Numbered from the stretch's first letter, positions 1 to 10,325 are shown. The stretch: DNA of 53,581 bases from an uncultured Pseudomonadota bacterium (GCA_947303585.1 CAMYYT010000004.1:1-53581), one strand, 5' to 3'. The notes: generated by a model from the letters alone, not told the origin. Numbers and translations: made by a program.

Positions 1-54
1 GGACAAGAGATTTTGGTTCTCTTTATCATGGTTCGAATCCGTGCGCTCCAACCA
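1..54 (+). tRNA. tRNA-Gln (anticodon TTG), 5' truncated by window edge
   Basis: Anticodon arm AGAGA-TTTTGGT-TCTCT (loop positions 34-36 = TTG), T-arm CATGG-TTCGAAT-CCGTG, acceptor 3' strand CGCTCCA-A-CCA. Confidence 0.85.
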
Positions 55-61
55 AAAATTC

Positions 62-88
62 AACCGGCTTTATGCCGGTTTAATTTTT
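62..88 (+). terminator. Intrinsic terminator after tRNA-Gln
   Basis: AACCGGC-TTTAT-GCCGGTT followed by TAATTTTT. Confidence 0.7.
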
Positions 89-474
89 GGTCGCGCACGG
101 ATCGGTCAGAGCCCGCAAGGGCGCATGACCAATACGAGAATACACAATTAGAAAAATGTTAAAAAATCGAAGTTCACAAGATTTTTTTAATTTTTATTAT
201 TGTGTATCGAGGACACGTGCGTATTCCAGGAATTTGTATGGTGCGTTTTAATATTGGGTTCGTCGCGCCCGTTTGATTTGAAATCATCGTCCGCCTTTGG
301 CGAGACAGGTTCGACTATGAGTAAGCAAAAACAAGCCTTGCGCAGTTTGAGCGCTAACGAATGCGGCGCAGTGTCGGCACAGCCGACCGAGCCAATCCGT
401 GCGCCCGCAATATTTTTAATAGAGTTTTTGCATAGGGCTTTCGTTTGTTTTTGTCATAGTTACATCCTTTTTGT

Positions 475-993
475 TTATTTTATTTTTTCGTTTGATTTAT
501 TCAATAATTCCACCAAACGTGTTGGATATTCATTGGTTTTGACCGGCCAAATTTGGTGTAAATTTTTGTCTGTAACAATATCTTTTTGATTTAAATGCCA
601 CCCACAAAAGCGATATTCAAATCTAGAGTACGGCCGACCGCTTTCATCAATCATCGGTATTGATTCTTGTCTGACGCCATCAAACCACATAGGCACATTA
701 TCATCAGCACACCGACGTTCAAAATCCAAAACATTACCATAATTGTCCTTAAGTATTTTACGAATATCATTCGGATAAAGTAATTTTACAGCGACATGAA
801 AAAACAATTCGTCTGTAATTCGTTCTGGCGATATACCGTCACTTACTTTGCAGGTAACATAAACATTATAATAATCAAAACGACAGTTTTGCGCATAAGC
901 TTTTAATTCTGCAAAGTTTCTTATATAATAATCGATTTTAAAATCTTTTGGAATAACATTGTATTCCAGCCAAGATCCGACCTTATAATTCAT
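475..993 (-). CDS. Hypothetical protein (172 aa)
   Basis: Intact ORF; no recognised motif. Confidence 0.6.
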   Translation of the reverse strand: MNYKVGSWLEYNVIPKDFKIDYYIRNFAELKAYAQNCRFDYYNVYVTCKVSDGISPERITDELFFHVAVKLLYPNDIRKILKDNYGNVLDFERRCADDNVPMWFDGVRQESIPMIDESGRPYSRFEYRFCGWHLNQKDIVTDKNLHQIWPVKTNEYPTRLVELLNKSNEKIK

Positions 994-1218
994 TTCAGTG
1001 TCCTTAAATGTATATTACCCATAGACACTCTCTGCTCCGGTATTTGACAGGATAGCATATTTTTGGCTGATGTCAACGAATTGGCACAAACAACATACCC
1101 ATTGAATTTATAACATAAAACAATCTAAAACAAAATTATGATTTCTATTGACCGGGCTTTTGGTAAAGTTATATGATTACAGACACAGGAAAACAATCTT
1201 TAACAAAAAGGATTCAAT

Positions 1219-1683
1219 ATGAAAAAATTGTTTTTAGTAAGTATGTGTTGTGTAATGGGTGCTACGTCTTCCGCAAATGCAGGCTGGTTCGATAATTTAT
1301 TCAAAAAAGATGCGGAACCACAAACATTAAGCGAAGCATGCAACACAGATGAAATCACTGCGGTTTGTCCTGAAATTGCATTGGGCGAAAAAACTTTGGC
1401 TGGATGTTTGTCTGACAATATAAAATCTTTATCAAGCAAATGCGCAAAATATGTTAAAAAATCTATCAAAGAAAACAAAGAATTGATTTTGGGTCAAAAA
1501 GAAGACACAACAAATGCAGCAAATGAACAGGTTAAAACAGCAAAAGATACTGTCGTAGAAACGAAAGCAACAGTAAAAACAAGTGCAAAAGCGGCCGGCA
1601 AGGAATTAAAAGACACAGCCAAGGCTGTTAAAACAACCGCAATAGAAACAGGTAAAGCTGTTAAAGAAATAGTTACCGAATAA
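1219..1683 (+). CDS. Secreted protein with a Cys-rich repeat and Lys/Ala/Thr-rich amphipathic tail
   Basis: Signal peptide MKKLFLVSMCCVMGATSSANA; ACNTDEITAVCPEIALGEKTLAGCLSDNIKSLSSKC resembles the Cys_rich_FGFR/GLG1-type repeat; C-terminal KTAKDTVVETKATVKTSAKAAGKELKDTAKAVKTTA. Confidence 0.75.
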   Translation: MKKLFLVSMCCVMGATSSANAGWFDNLFKKDAEPQTLSEACNTDEITAVCPEIALGEKTLAGCLSDNIKSLSSKCAKYVKKSIKENKELILGQKEDTTNAANEQVKTAKDTVVETKATVKTSAKAAGKELKDTAKAVKTTAIETGKAVKEIVTE

Positions 1684-1709
1684 AAAATCGCCTGTTGGGC
1701 GATTTTTTT
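1682..1709 (+). terminator. Intrinsic terminator
   Basis: AAAAATCGCCTGTTGGGCGATTTTTTT. Confidence 0.8.
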
Positions 1710-1715
1710 CTAGAA

Positions 1716-1946
1716 CTATTTTTTACGTTTTTTATTTATGACTTTCTTAGCCTGGTAATGTTCATCAACATAAGCCAATATTTTTTTGGTATTTTTTCTC
1801 ATTATCGATTGCATATCTGTACAATGATTTTCCATTTCAGACATTAAAAAGCTTACCATTTCTTTTGCTGATTTCTGTTTTTTCCAAACACATTTACCAA
1901 ACAAATAATATTTCTTGTAAAACGGATCTTCTTTTTTTGTAAACAT
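1716..1946 (-). CDS. Hypothetical protein (76 aa, basic C-terminus)
   Basis: Intact ORF convergent with a terminator. Confidence 0.5.
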   Translation of the reverse strand: MFTKKEDPFYKKYYLFGKCVWKKQKSAKEMVSFLMSEMENHCTDMQSIMRKNTKKILAYVDEHYQAKKVINKKRKK

Positions 1947-2037
1947 CTAGTCCACCCCTTTATAATGTTATTTCTAACCTTGGTACATTAATCATTATAC
2001 CAAAATTTTCATATTTTATCAATATTTAAACACAAGA

Positions 2038-2943
2038 TTATCTAATAATATATATAATTGGCACGTTGTGGCCGGTGCAAAAATCTATGAAGAAATTGGC
2101 AAAGGCACGCACTTTTGGGGATTCTGCAATTTCAGTTCTGCAAATACATTGCATTTCTGTTTCATATTTAAAATCTAAATCTTTTAAACAAACAAGGTTT
2201 TTACTACTTTCTTCAAACCATTGTGGAAAAACAGTAATGCCATCCCCATCATTAACCAACCGGTATATCAAAGCCAAAGAATCTGATGTTGTATTCAAGT
2301 GTTTTGCATGTTTCATAATATCTTGAAATTCTGGTAAATTCATATATCGATTAAGCATACACAAATCATGATTTTCCAACAAATCGGCCAGATTTTTTGG
2401 AATGCCGTGTGTTTCCAGATATTTTTTACTGGCATAAAATTTCTTGTGTGCTTTGAATTTAAATAAAACTGTTCCATGAATATTTGGGTGAACTTTGGAA
2501 TTAACAATCAAAATATCTGTATTAGATATATCTGGTTCTTGTTTCATTAATAATTCCAAACGAATTTTTGGATATTTAGCATAAAATTCCGATAAATCTT
2601 TTAACATAAAACTGCCGAACAAACCTTCTTCGGTCCAGACGGATATAGAACCGGACAAAGCATCTATGTCTACAAAGTTTTCTGAAATTTTATTAAGCAA
2701 TTCTTCTATGGCGCAAATATCGTTGTATATAAGTTGTGCAGAATTTGTTGGCTGACTGCCGTCAAAGTTTCTGTTGATAAGTTTAGTATTAAATCTATCT
2801 TCTAAATCCTTAATCAGCTGGGACAGATTAGAATTCTTCATACCGTTTTCATTAGCGGCGATTTGAATACTGCCCTTATCAACAACTTCTTTCAAAGCCA
2901 GCAATTCTTTTAATAAAATTATTTTCGTTTTTAATGTTGACAT
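2038..2943 (-). CDS. LysR-family transcriptional regulator
   Basis: N-terminal LysR-type wHTH (LLALKEVVDKGSIQIAANENGMKNSNLSQLIKDLEDRFNTKLINR) and effector-domain-like C-terminus. Confidence 0.8.
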   Translation of the reverse strand: MSTLKTKIILLKELLALKEVVDKGSIQIAANENGMKNSNLSQLIKDLEDRFNTKLINRNFDGSQPTNSAQLIYNDICAIEELLNKISENFVDIDALSGSISVWTEEGLFGSFMLKDLSEFYAKYPKIRLELLMKQEPDISNTDILIVNSKVHPNIHGTVLFKFKAHKKFYASKKYLETHGIPKNLADLLENHDLCMLNRYMNLPEFQDIMKHAKHLNTTSDSLALIYRLVNDGDGITVFPQWFEESSKNLVCLKDLDFKYETEMQCICRTEIAESPKVRAFANFFIDFCTGHNVPIIYIIR

Positions 2944-2986
2944 ATTCCTATATTATACAGATAAACTTATTTGTAAATAAAAATAT

Positions 2987-3214
2987 TTATTTGCAAATAC
3001 ATTTTATAAAATCATCCAAAGTTTTACCCGTAGAATTTAATATTTTTGCAATACTGCCTGTCGAAGGCCATCTGGGTTGACCATATTTAGACCAACGTTT
3101 ACTTTTGTTAAATGTCGTTGCATCCAGACCAGAAAGTTTTGCCAATCCCGAACAGGACATATTTTGTTGAAGTGCGAAATTATCTATTGCTTGCCATATA
3201 TCTTGATGTGTCAT
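2987..3214 (-). CDS. Stand-alone HTH protein resembling the N-terminal domain of S24/LexA-like repressors
   Basis: MTHQDIWQAIDNFALQQNMSCSGLAKLSGLDATTFNKSKRW...GQPRWPSTGSIAKILNSTGKTLDDF; no peptidase domain follows. Confidence 0.7.
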   Translation of the reverse strand: MTHQDIWQAIDNFALQQNMSCSGLAKLSGLDATTFNKSKRWSKYGQPRWPSTGSIAKILNSTGKTLDDFIKCICK

Positions 3215-3441
3215 GTTAAACTCCTTTTGTTGTTACGATATTTATTATATTCGTCCTAGGAAATTTTGTTTTATCCTGTTTTTATAAAACGGGTATCTAA
3301 AAAGGGGTAAAACCAGACCATAAAAAACATTAAAATTGGCAAAATTATCCTGAAATCAGGTATTTTTGCATAAAAATCAACACGGTAAAAACAGTATATT
3401 TTTTCCTATTTGCCACAAGAATTTTTTGCAAATATTGAATA

Positions 3442-4008
3442 TTAAAACTTTATAATCGGCATAATTTCTGGCAATGTTGATCTAACAAAGTGACCGTATC
3501 CTGAAAATTCATGAAGACGGATGTCTGGCAAATTCTTTGTTATATTGTCAACGCTGCTTAAAATATAGGGCGCATCATCATCAGACACCAATAAATCAAC
3601 ACCATATTTAGTCCGCGATATAATATTCGATTTAAAATCTATGTCTTTATAAAAGCCAAACGGTTGATAATTTTCTGCATCACACCAAGGAGCAACTAAA
3701 ATAATTTGTCGAACCATTAAATTTGGATGCAAAGAAAAATATTTTAAGATAAACCCACCCCCTGCAGAATGACCAATTAAAACTGTATCTTCGTTTATGT
3801 CTTGGGTGTCCATTATTTTTTCCCATTCGCTATATTTCATTAATGCCACATGAGCGTGCGGAAAACGAGGCATTTGCATTAAAACATCATGTTCAAATTC
3901 TGTATAAAACTGTAACCAATCTTTCCAACCTTTTATTTCGTTAAAAGTTCGATTTTTCCAATCTTCTTCTGGCCCCATAACACCATGACAAAAAATAATA
4001 TTCACCAA
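3442..4008 (-). CDS. Alpha/beta hydrolase, RBBP9/YdeN-like serine hydrolase
   Basis: FCHG N-terminus, nucleophile elbow GHSAGG, C-terminal GYGHF. Confidence 0.75.
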   Translation of the reverse strand: MVNIIFCHGVMGPEEDWKNRTFNEIKGWKDWLQFYTEFEHDVLMQMPRFPHAHVALMKYSEWEKIMDTQDINEDTVLIGHSAGGGFILKYFSLHPNLMVRQIILVAPWCDAENYQPFGFYKDIDFKSNIISRTKYGVDLLVSDDDAPYILSSVDNITKNLPDIRLHEFSGYGHFVRSTLPEIMPIIKF

Positions 4009-4097
4009 TATACTCCTTTTGTGGTTAATATATCATTTTGATATAAAAAATCAACCCGCCTTTGTGAGACGGGTCGATTCAATAAGATAATTAGTCA

Positions 4098-4541
4098 TTA
4101 TTCATATTCTGATTGTTTTTGCTTTACAAGCATAAATTCTTGATTTAATCCAGCACACAAATTGTCATATCCCCTTTTGGTAAAACCTATAAATGGTGCA
4201 ATTTGTTCACCGTGCTTCCAAGTAGCCATTAAAATCTTAAATGTATTTTCTTTTGCAAAATACAACGCTTCAGACGCAACAGTTTTATCAAATTTTAATA
4301 CTGCCGCCACAGCATCATTAAAAGTTTTTTCTGTTAATTCTTTTTCATGACGACTGCGCATAAGACCTTGTAAACATTTTCCCAAAGTAATTGCCGCTTT
4401 TGCTGGGAAAGCCCTGTCTAGTGAATCTTTGTCATTTGTTATTATTTTCAACAATTTTGGATTTTTACAGCAATATTTTTCCGTACGCATTATTTTATTA
4501 TACAAAGCTTCGTTTATATCAATAGTATCATTTTCAATCAT
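4098..4541 (-). CDS. Hypothetical protein (147 aa)
   Basis: Intact ORF with its own extended -10 promoter candidate. Confidence 0.55.
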   Translation of the reverse strand: MIENDTIDINEALYNKIMRTEKYCCKNPKLLKIITNDKDSLDRAFPAKAAITLGKCLQGLMRSRHEKELTEKTFNDAVAAVLKFDKTVASEALYFAKENTFKILMATWKHGEQIAPFIGFTKRGYDNLCAGLNQEFMLVKQKQSEYE

Positions 4542-4569
4542 AATCTCGCTCTCCTTGTACTTTCCTTAA

Positions 4570-4628
4570 TTATACCACAAAAAACATGAAAATAATAATT
4601 TTTATTAATTTTTATTTGTGGTATAATC
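4570..4628. promoter_or_regulatory. Divergent promoter pair in mirrored TTATACCACAAA...TTTGTGGTATAA repeats
   Basis: Each arm reads TGTGGTATAAT (extended -10) toward one of the two divergent genes. Confidence 0.65.
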
Positions 4629-4641
4629 TGGGTAGAGATAC

Positions 4642-5577
4642 ATGCGAACAGTGACATCTATATTTTTGTTGGGAACTTTTGTATTTCCGCTATCTGTGAT
4701 GTCGGAAAGTTTTTTATCTGCTGAAACTTTTCCATCAACTGTTGATGATTTAAGTTTTTCCGCAAAAGTAGAACTTGATGAAGATAGCTATAAACCTTTT
4801 GCTGGGCTTGATTCTTACCAGATACTGGAAATTGTCGAAACAGACCGTGGTATAGTTGAAGAAATGGAAGCCGCTGACATTATTGATGCTGACCAATCTG
4901 CAAATACATCTTTTTCTGTTGATACCAGCTCTTCATCAAATCAAATCACGCCTCAATCTACAGTAAATTATTCTGGCGGATATTGCACGATGAAAAACAA
5001 TGCATTGTCGTCAAATCAAACCATACCTATTGGTAAACCAGTATTCCACAACGATTATAAGTTTTGTTCTAAATATGGATGGCGTAATTTTGGTTCAACA
5101 GAAAAACCGTCCTGGGATTACCATCATGGCTTTGACATAGGCTGTACTTTGAAGCATTATGGCAAGCCAGTATTTGCCACAGCAAACGGAACAGTTGAAA
5201 AAGCACAACCTAACAGAAAAGGGAGTTCTGCTGGTAATTATATCGTCATTAATCACGGCGGTGGTTTTAAAACAAAATATATGCATCTTAAAACAATTAT
5301 GGTAAAAAAAGGACAATCTGTTCAGGCAGGCTGTCAAATTGGAGAAATTGGCAATACTGGCGGTGCAAAAAAATACAAAGAATCATTCAAAAACAATCCG
5401 TATCCTACTATGAGCAAAAACGCTGCTCATTTACATTACGAAATACATTATACTGGCAACCAAAGTTCGATACAAGCAAATGGAAAAAACATTACAATTA
5501 CCAAAGGTCGTAAAACTGATCCAAATACTGTGAAAGATGATAGTGTTGATCCATTACCCTTTATGAATGCGAAATAA
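4642..5577 (+). CDS. Secreted M23-family metallopeptidase (LytM-type)
   Basis: Signal peptide; HHGFDIG, GNYIVINHGGGFKTKYMHL, AHLHYE motifs. Confidence 0.85.
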   Translation: MRTVTSIFLLGTFVFPLSVMSESFLSAETFPSTVDDLSFSAKVELDEDSYKPFAGLDSYQILEIVETDRGIVEEMEAADIIDADQSANTSFSVDTSSSSNQITPQSTVNYSGGYCTMKNNALSSNQTIPIGKPVFHNDYKFCSKYGWRNFGSTEKPSWDYHHGFDIGCTLKHYGKPVFATANGTVEKAQPNRKGSSAGNYIVINHGGGFKTKYMHLKTIMVKKGQSVQAGCQIGEIGNTGGAKKYKESFKNNPYPTMSKNAAHLHYEIHYTGNQSSIQANGKNITITKGRKTDPNTVKDDSVDPLPFMNAK

Positions 5578-5657
5578 TTTTTCTTTTCAATTATTAGACT
5601 TGCATATATACCTTTTTTTATTTATGATTTTAATCGTAATAAACCAAGAGGTTTTTC

Positions 5658-6575
5658 ATGTATAAATACAGCAAATTTCGTCAAATAAGCGCAACCGTTG
5701 CTGGATTGTTTGGCAAAGACAGGGCGGCACGCCGCATAAACCGCGACAAAATAAGATACAAAGGTTTAATTTCTACAACAGGTCAAAATATAATTCCAAG
5801 AAAGAAATACGAACATAAAATACCTGTGGCTTTTTGTTTTGATGGGCGTGGTTGTAAAATGGCAGCTGTGACAATAAAATCCTTGCTGATTGCATCTGTT
5901 AACCGTTGTGATTATGATATTTATTGTGTTATTGGTGAAGATGTAGATGAATCTTTGCAAAAAATTATAACTGATATTGTGAAAGATAGTGGTTCAACAA
6001 TTCATTTCGTTTATGGAAATCACGATTTTGATAAATCTAATCGGCGCAAATGGCCTGTGGCTATGTGGTATAGATTAATGTTACCAAAATTACTACCAGA
6101 TGTTTCCAGAATCATTTATGCTGATTTAGATATAATATTCTGTCGTGATTTAATTGATGTATATGAAATTGATTTGGGTGATAATGTAATCGCCGCGGTC
6201 AAAACAAGAACTAACGGATATTTCAATTCTGGGTTTTTATTAATGGATTTAGATAAAATTCGCAAAGACAAAATCTATCCACAATGGATAAAGTCTTCTG
6301 TGGAAAATGATTTTAAAAATCCAGACCAAGATGTGTTAAATAATACTCTGGCGGGACGCGTATTATATTTACCACTTAAATACAATTTCCAACTTTCACA
6401 TGGTTCAAGAATATTCAAAATATACAGCGAAGCAGAATTAGATGATTTGAAACACAATTTGGTGACATTGCATTATTCTGATTATATAAAACCATGGGGC
6501 GAAAAAGGTCGCAGACCAGTATTTTCTGAAATATGGTGGAATGTTGCGAAACAGACTGGATTATTTGAAGAATAA
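5658..6575 (+). CDS. Glycosyltransferase family 8 protein
   Basis: RIIYADLDIIFCRDL (DxD), YFNSGFLLMDLDKIR, DQDVLNN, LHYSDYIKPW. Confidence 0.85.
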   Translation: MYKYSKFRQISATVAGLFGKDRAARRINRDKIRYKGLISTTGQNIIPRKKYEHKIPVAFCFDGRGCKMAAVTIKSLLIASVNRCDYDIYCVIGEDVDESLQKIITDIVKDSGSTIHFVYGNHDFDKSNRRKWPVAMWYRLMLPKLLPDVSRIIYADLDIIFCRDLIDVYEIDLGDNVIAAVKTRTNGYFNSGFLLMDLDKIRKDKIYPQWIKSSVENDFKNPDQDVLNNTLAGRVLYLPLKYNFQLSHGSRIFKIYSEAELDDLKHNLVTLHYSDYIKPWGEKGRRPVFSEIWWNVAKQTGLFEE

Positions 6576-6600
6576 AAAACGCCCAAATGGGCGTTTTTTT
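6574..6600 (+). terminator. Intrinsic terminator
   Basis: AAAAAACGCCCAAATGGGCGTTTTTTT. Confidence 0.8.
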
Positions 6601-6609
6601 TATTGGTCT

Positions 6610-9600
6610 TTACCTGCGATATATACGACCTTTGCCGCGCATATTTACAGGTTTTTTTCCTGGCTCAAAACGAACCCCATTTTGATGAAAGATATCTATA
6701 TCCTGTGGATGTCTTGTTATATATCTGTCTATCATTTCGTCCGTGGATAGACCAGATGGAAGCACAAAATCAAAAAGTGACATATTTATCAATGTGGCTT
6801 TGTCTAATTTTTCAAAATTATCTTTGCCAATCATATTGAAAATTCTTTTCATAAAAGAGTCCGATTCATTTTTATCCTTATCTTTTTTCTTGTTCAATTC
6901 TTTAACAATACTTTGACCATGGTTGAACTGGGCGGCAAAGCTTTGTTTTTCATGTATTTCATCAGCGTGTTTTTTATTATCCTCTTTGGCTTTTGATGCT
7001 TCTGTTTGTTTTCCTTCGACAAGATTATGTTTCACAGGAACAGCCCTATAAAAAGTATCTTCTGCTGGTATCTCAGATTTTAATTGCTCTATTTCTTCTT
7101 GTGCTTTGGCAATTTCGTATTCATGGTATTTTATTTCAGCAGCCCTTTTACCCGTTGGATTGAATTCCTGTTTTTCTGCCAGTTCTTTTTCCTTCTCTTC
7201 TAAATCATGTCTTTTATATGCATGCTGCATTGCATCCGCCAATACATCTTTGTCAGGGTCGCCATAACGATTTAAGATTTCGTTCAAATTACCCTGATAC
7301 TTATTTATTGCTCTCCTTAGTTCCGCACTTTCTCTTTTCTCATTGGATGCAGACAACACCTCTCGTAATTTAGCGAGTTTTTCGCGGTGTTTATTAATTT
7401 TTTTCGCATCTTCATAAGTTATAAACAAATGCTTTTCTTCGGGCTTTTTCATTTCAAGCAACCCACGAACCCCTCTGCCTTCGATTTGCTTTTGTTCTTT
7501 CGGTTTCTTATATTCGATTTGCTTTTGGTCTTCCGGTTCATCATACTCGATTTGCTTTTGTTTTTTCGGCTCGTTATACCCTATTTGCTTTTGTTCTTTC
7601 GGTTCATCATACTCGATTTGCTTTTGTTCTTCAGGTTCCTCATATTCGATTTGCTTTTGTTCTTTTGGTGGAACAGGTGGAGTAATTTCATCCTTTTTAT
7701 CAGCCAAGCTACCTGGTCTATCTTTCAATTTAGCTTTGTGTTCTTTGTTATAATTTCCAAATGTCGCCATTAAACCCGGTGAATCTACTTGAGTCTGTGT
7801 TGTAACATCGACATTTCCAAAATCTTCCACTATTCTTGTTGTCACATCAATCGGGGAATTTCCGTTAGCGTATGTAGAATAACCCATTTGTCCGTTACCC
7901 AAATCAACATTCAACGGTTTTAACACATGATCAAGATGCACAGGAGCACCAGTTGTGATTCCTACTTCGTTTATAGGTGAAACCATCTGATCTACTTTCA
8001 TAGCAGCCGCCATAGCATCATCAGATATTGTCGGTCCATTAAACATATTACGCAAAGCGTCTATTTCCGCTACAGAAGTGCCGTGTTCACTACCCCAATG
8101 TGGAGTCAATACTGTATGATGACCACCAGAATGAACAACACCGCCACCATCAACGTGCAACGCCATATTATCCGCCGTCATACCGCCAGCGTCTGCATTT
8201 AACATAACTGCACGATATGGGTCGATATGCGTTCCGTGGGCCGCATTATATTCATTTACCATATCAACACGTTGTTGCAAAAGATCTGGATTATCACGAT
8301 ACCACATTTTTGCGATTCTTTCAGCGTTATCTAGTGTTTCTTGTTTATAAGTTATATCCGTTTCTTCGTGTTCGCCAATTTTTCTGGTTTCTGTATGTGT
8401 TTCCGTTCTGGTATTAAGACCTGCGGAATCAGATATCGCTTTCCCTGCGAAACGCCCCATGAAACCACCAGCAACAACCGCAGCGGCATTTGCCAAAGCC
8501 CATGCTATTGATTCGGCTTTGCCCATACCTGCATTTTTAGCGTCTTGATATGTAGACAGAGCATTATTTGATGCACCCAATGTCAAAGCACCATACCCCA
8601 GTGTTGCAGCCGCGGCAGTAACGCCAGCCGCACCAAATGCCAACGCAATAGCAGCAATCGCACTGGTTCCTAATGTCATCATCATTCGTCTATCTTTAAG
8701 TAATGCTTGGATACCGGCATCTTCGCCCGCTTCACGTCTGGCTTTGCGCCATTTATGTAATTGGATTCCAGCCATAACGATAGAGCTAACAATACCTATG
8801 ACCGCCAAAGACAACGCCAAGCTTGCCCCTGAAATAGTTGCAGCAGCGGCGGCAATAACAGTTATTGTTGTAGAAACCAAAAACGCACAACCAAAACCTT
8901 TCAACATACGAACGAAAAATTCTATACGTTTTTGTCTTTTATCTTTTGGCGTTTGACCTTCTATTCTGTCATCTTTGCGTTTGTCTATTTTTTGGATAGG
9001 TTTAAATACCTTACCAAAAAAACCTATTGCTTTATTGCCAAATTTTCCAAGTTTTTGTTTGACACGTGCAGCAAAACCAGCAGTTTTGTTTACTTGGGCA
9101 TCCATAGCGGCTTCATAGCCTTGTTCTGAAATACTGCCGCCATTTGCATTTAAATTAGAAATAAAATCTTGAAAGTGTTTCGGGTCTGTGAAACGTTCTG
9201 GGTCTTCGGTACATCCCTTGGCAATTTTTTCAGCCGTATCTAGTTCAAACAACTTATGCAATGCATCTTGGTCTAGCTCTTGTTGAACCTCATCCTCGCT
9301 CATAGTTTCTACAGGATTATCTTTGATATGATCCAGACTAAAATCATGTCTTACCAAATCAAGAACATCATTTAATTCACCATTGGATAATACTGTATAA
9401 CCCGGTTTATATTCTGTCGTTAAATTTCCTTTGTCGTCTATAAACTGTGGTTTTTCTTCACCCTTTTTGTTCAAAAATTTATATCTAGATGCACTGTATA
9501 ATGTTTCTTCACTTGGCTGCCATCCAGAAGCAATATTTGTTGCAGCATCATAATTTTTTTCTATTGTTGCTGCATCGCTTTCTTTTTCATCAAGCGTAGA

Positions 9601-10184
9601 TATGCCGTGTTCATCGTCATATTTTTTGATATAATTTTCTAAAGCGACGCGATTAAGGTTTATTTGTTGACGCAAATTAGAATCTTCTTTTAAATCTGAT
9701 TCACGCGCATCAAACATTTTATTATATCCCGCGTAAACATCAGCGATATTTGTCGTGTCAACAAAATGATATCCTATATTTTCGGCAAAATCTTTTATTA
9801 AACTGTCAATGCGTTTTGTGACTTTGTCCAAGCGATTTTCCAGTTTGTCCCGCCTTTCTTGGGATAAATTTGAATCTTCTAATCTTTTTTGGTTTGTGTA
9901 TAAGCTAATGCCAATGTATATGGTGGAACACAATCCAAATAATCTTGGTCTTCGGCAAGTATTGTATCAATAAAACGTTCCGAAAATTCTAACTCTTTTT
10001 TACCTTGCAAATCTTCAATGGTTTGCAGCAATTTTATTTGCTTGGTCGCATCACCCTTGACAGCATCAAAGCTTTCTTGGCTTATGATGTTCATTTTTAC
10101 AAAAACTTGCAACGCTATTTCATCTATGATTCTTTGATTTTCATCTGATGAATTAGATCTGATACGAGCATTTATTGATGGCAT
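6610..10184 (-). CDS. Large (~1190 aa) membrane-spanning protein with internal repeats; read as two ORFs (10184..9879 and 9933..6610) joined by a putative -1 frameshift
   Basis: The two ORFs overlap at ACC AAA AAA GAT TAG. The second ORF has only a TTG start inside the first. Span is 3575 nt (3n+2), so one extra nt or a -1 slip fuses them. Central hydrophobic Ala/Gly-rich segments. Confidence 0.6.
7482..7669 (-). repeat. 33-bp in-frame tandem repeat (~5-6 units) encoding EP[KE]EQKQIEYD
   Basis: TCGATTTGCTTTTGTTCTTTCGGTTCATCATAC recurs at 33-bp spacing. Confidence 0.9.
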
Positions 10185-10325
10185 TTTATCCCCTCTTTAT
10201 TTTTTCATAATGTTTTAATTATATCACAAAAACGCGGTCAAACCAAGTGCAAAAAGAAACAAGTAAAATCAATAAATTATGCGCATCACAGTTTTAAATT
10301 TTCATCAAAAACACATTTTTTTAAC

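Noticed and set aside
300-345. GACAGGTTCGACTATG, loosely like the tmRNA GGUUUCGAC box
   Set aside because: No flanking tRNA-like acceptor or tag-peptide sequence; chance resemblance.
200-589. ORF 200..589 (+), 129 aa
   Set aside because: Atypical composition, overlaps the 3' end of the minus-strand 475-993 ORF, and covers the repeat-rich intergenic region; no motif.
7387-7773. ORF 7387..7773 (+), repetitive FRFLIFDLLLFF protein
   Set aside because: Antisense shadow of the 33-bp tandem repeat in the large minus-strand gene.
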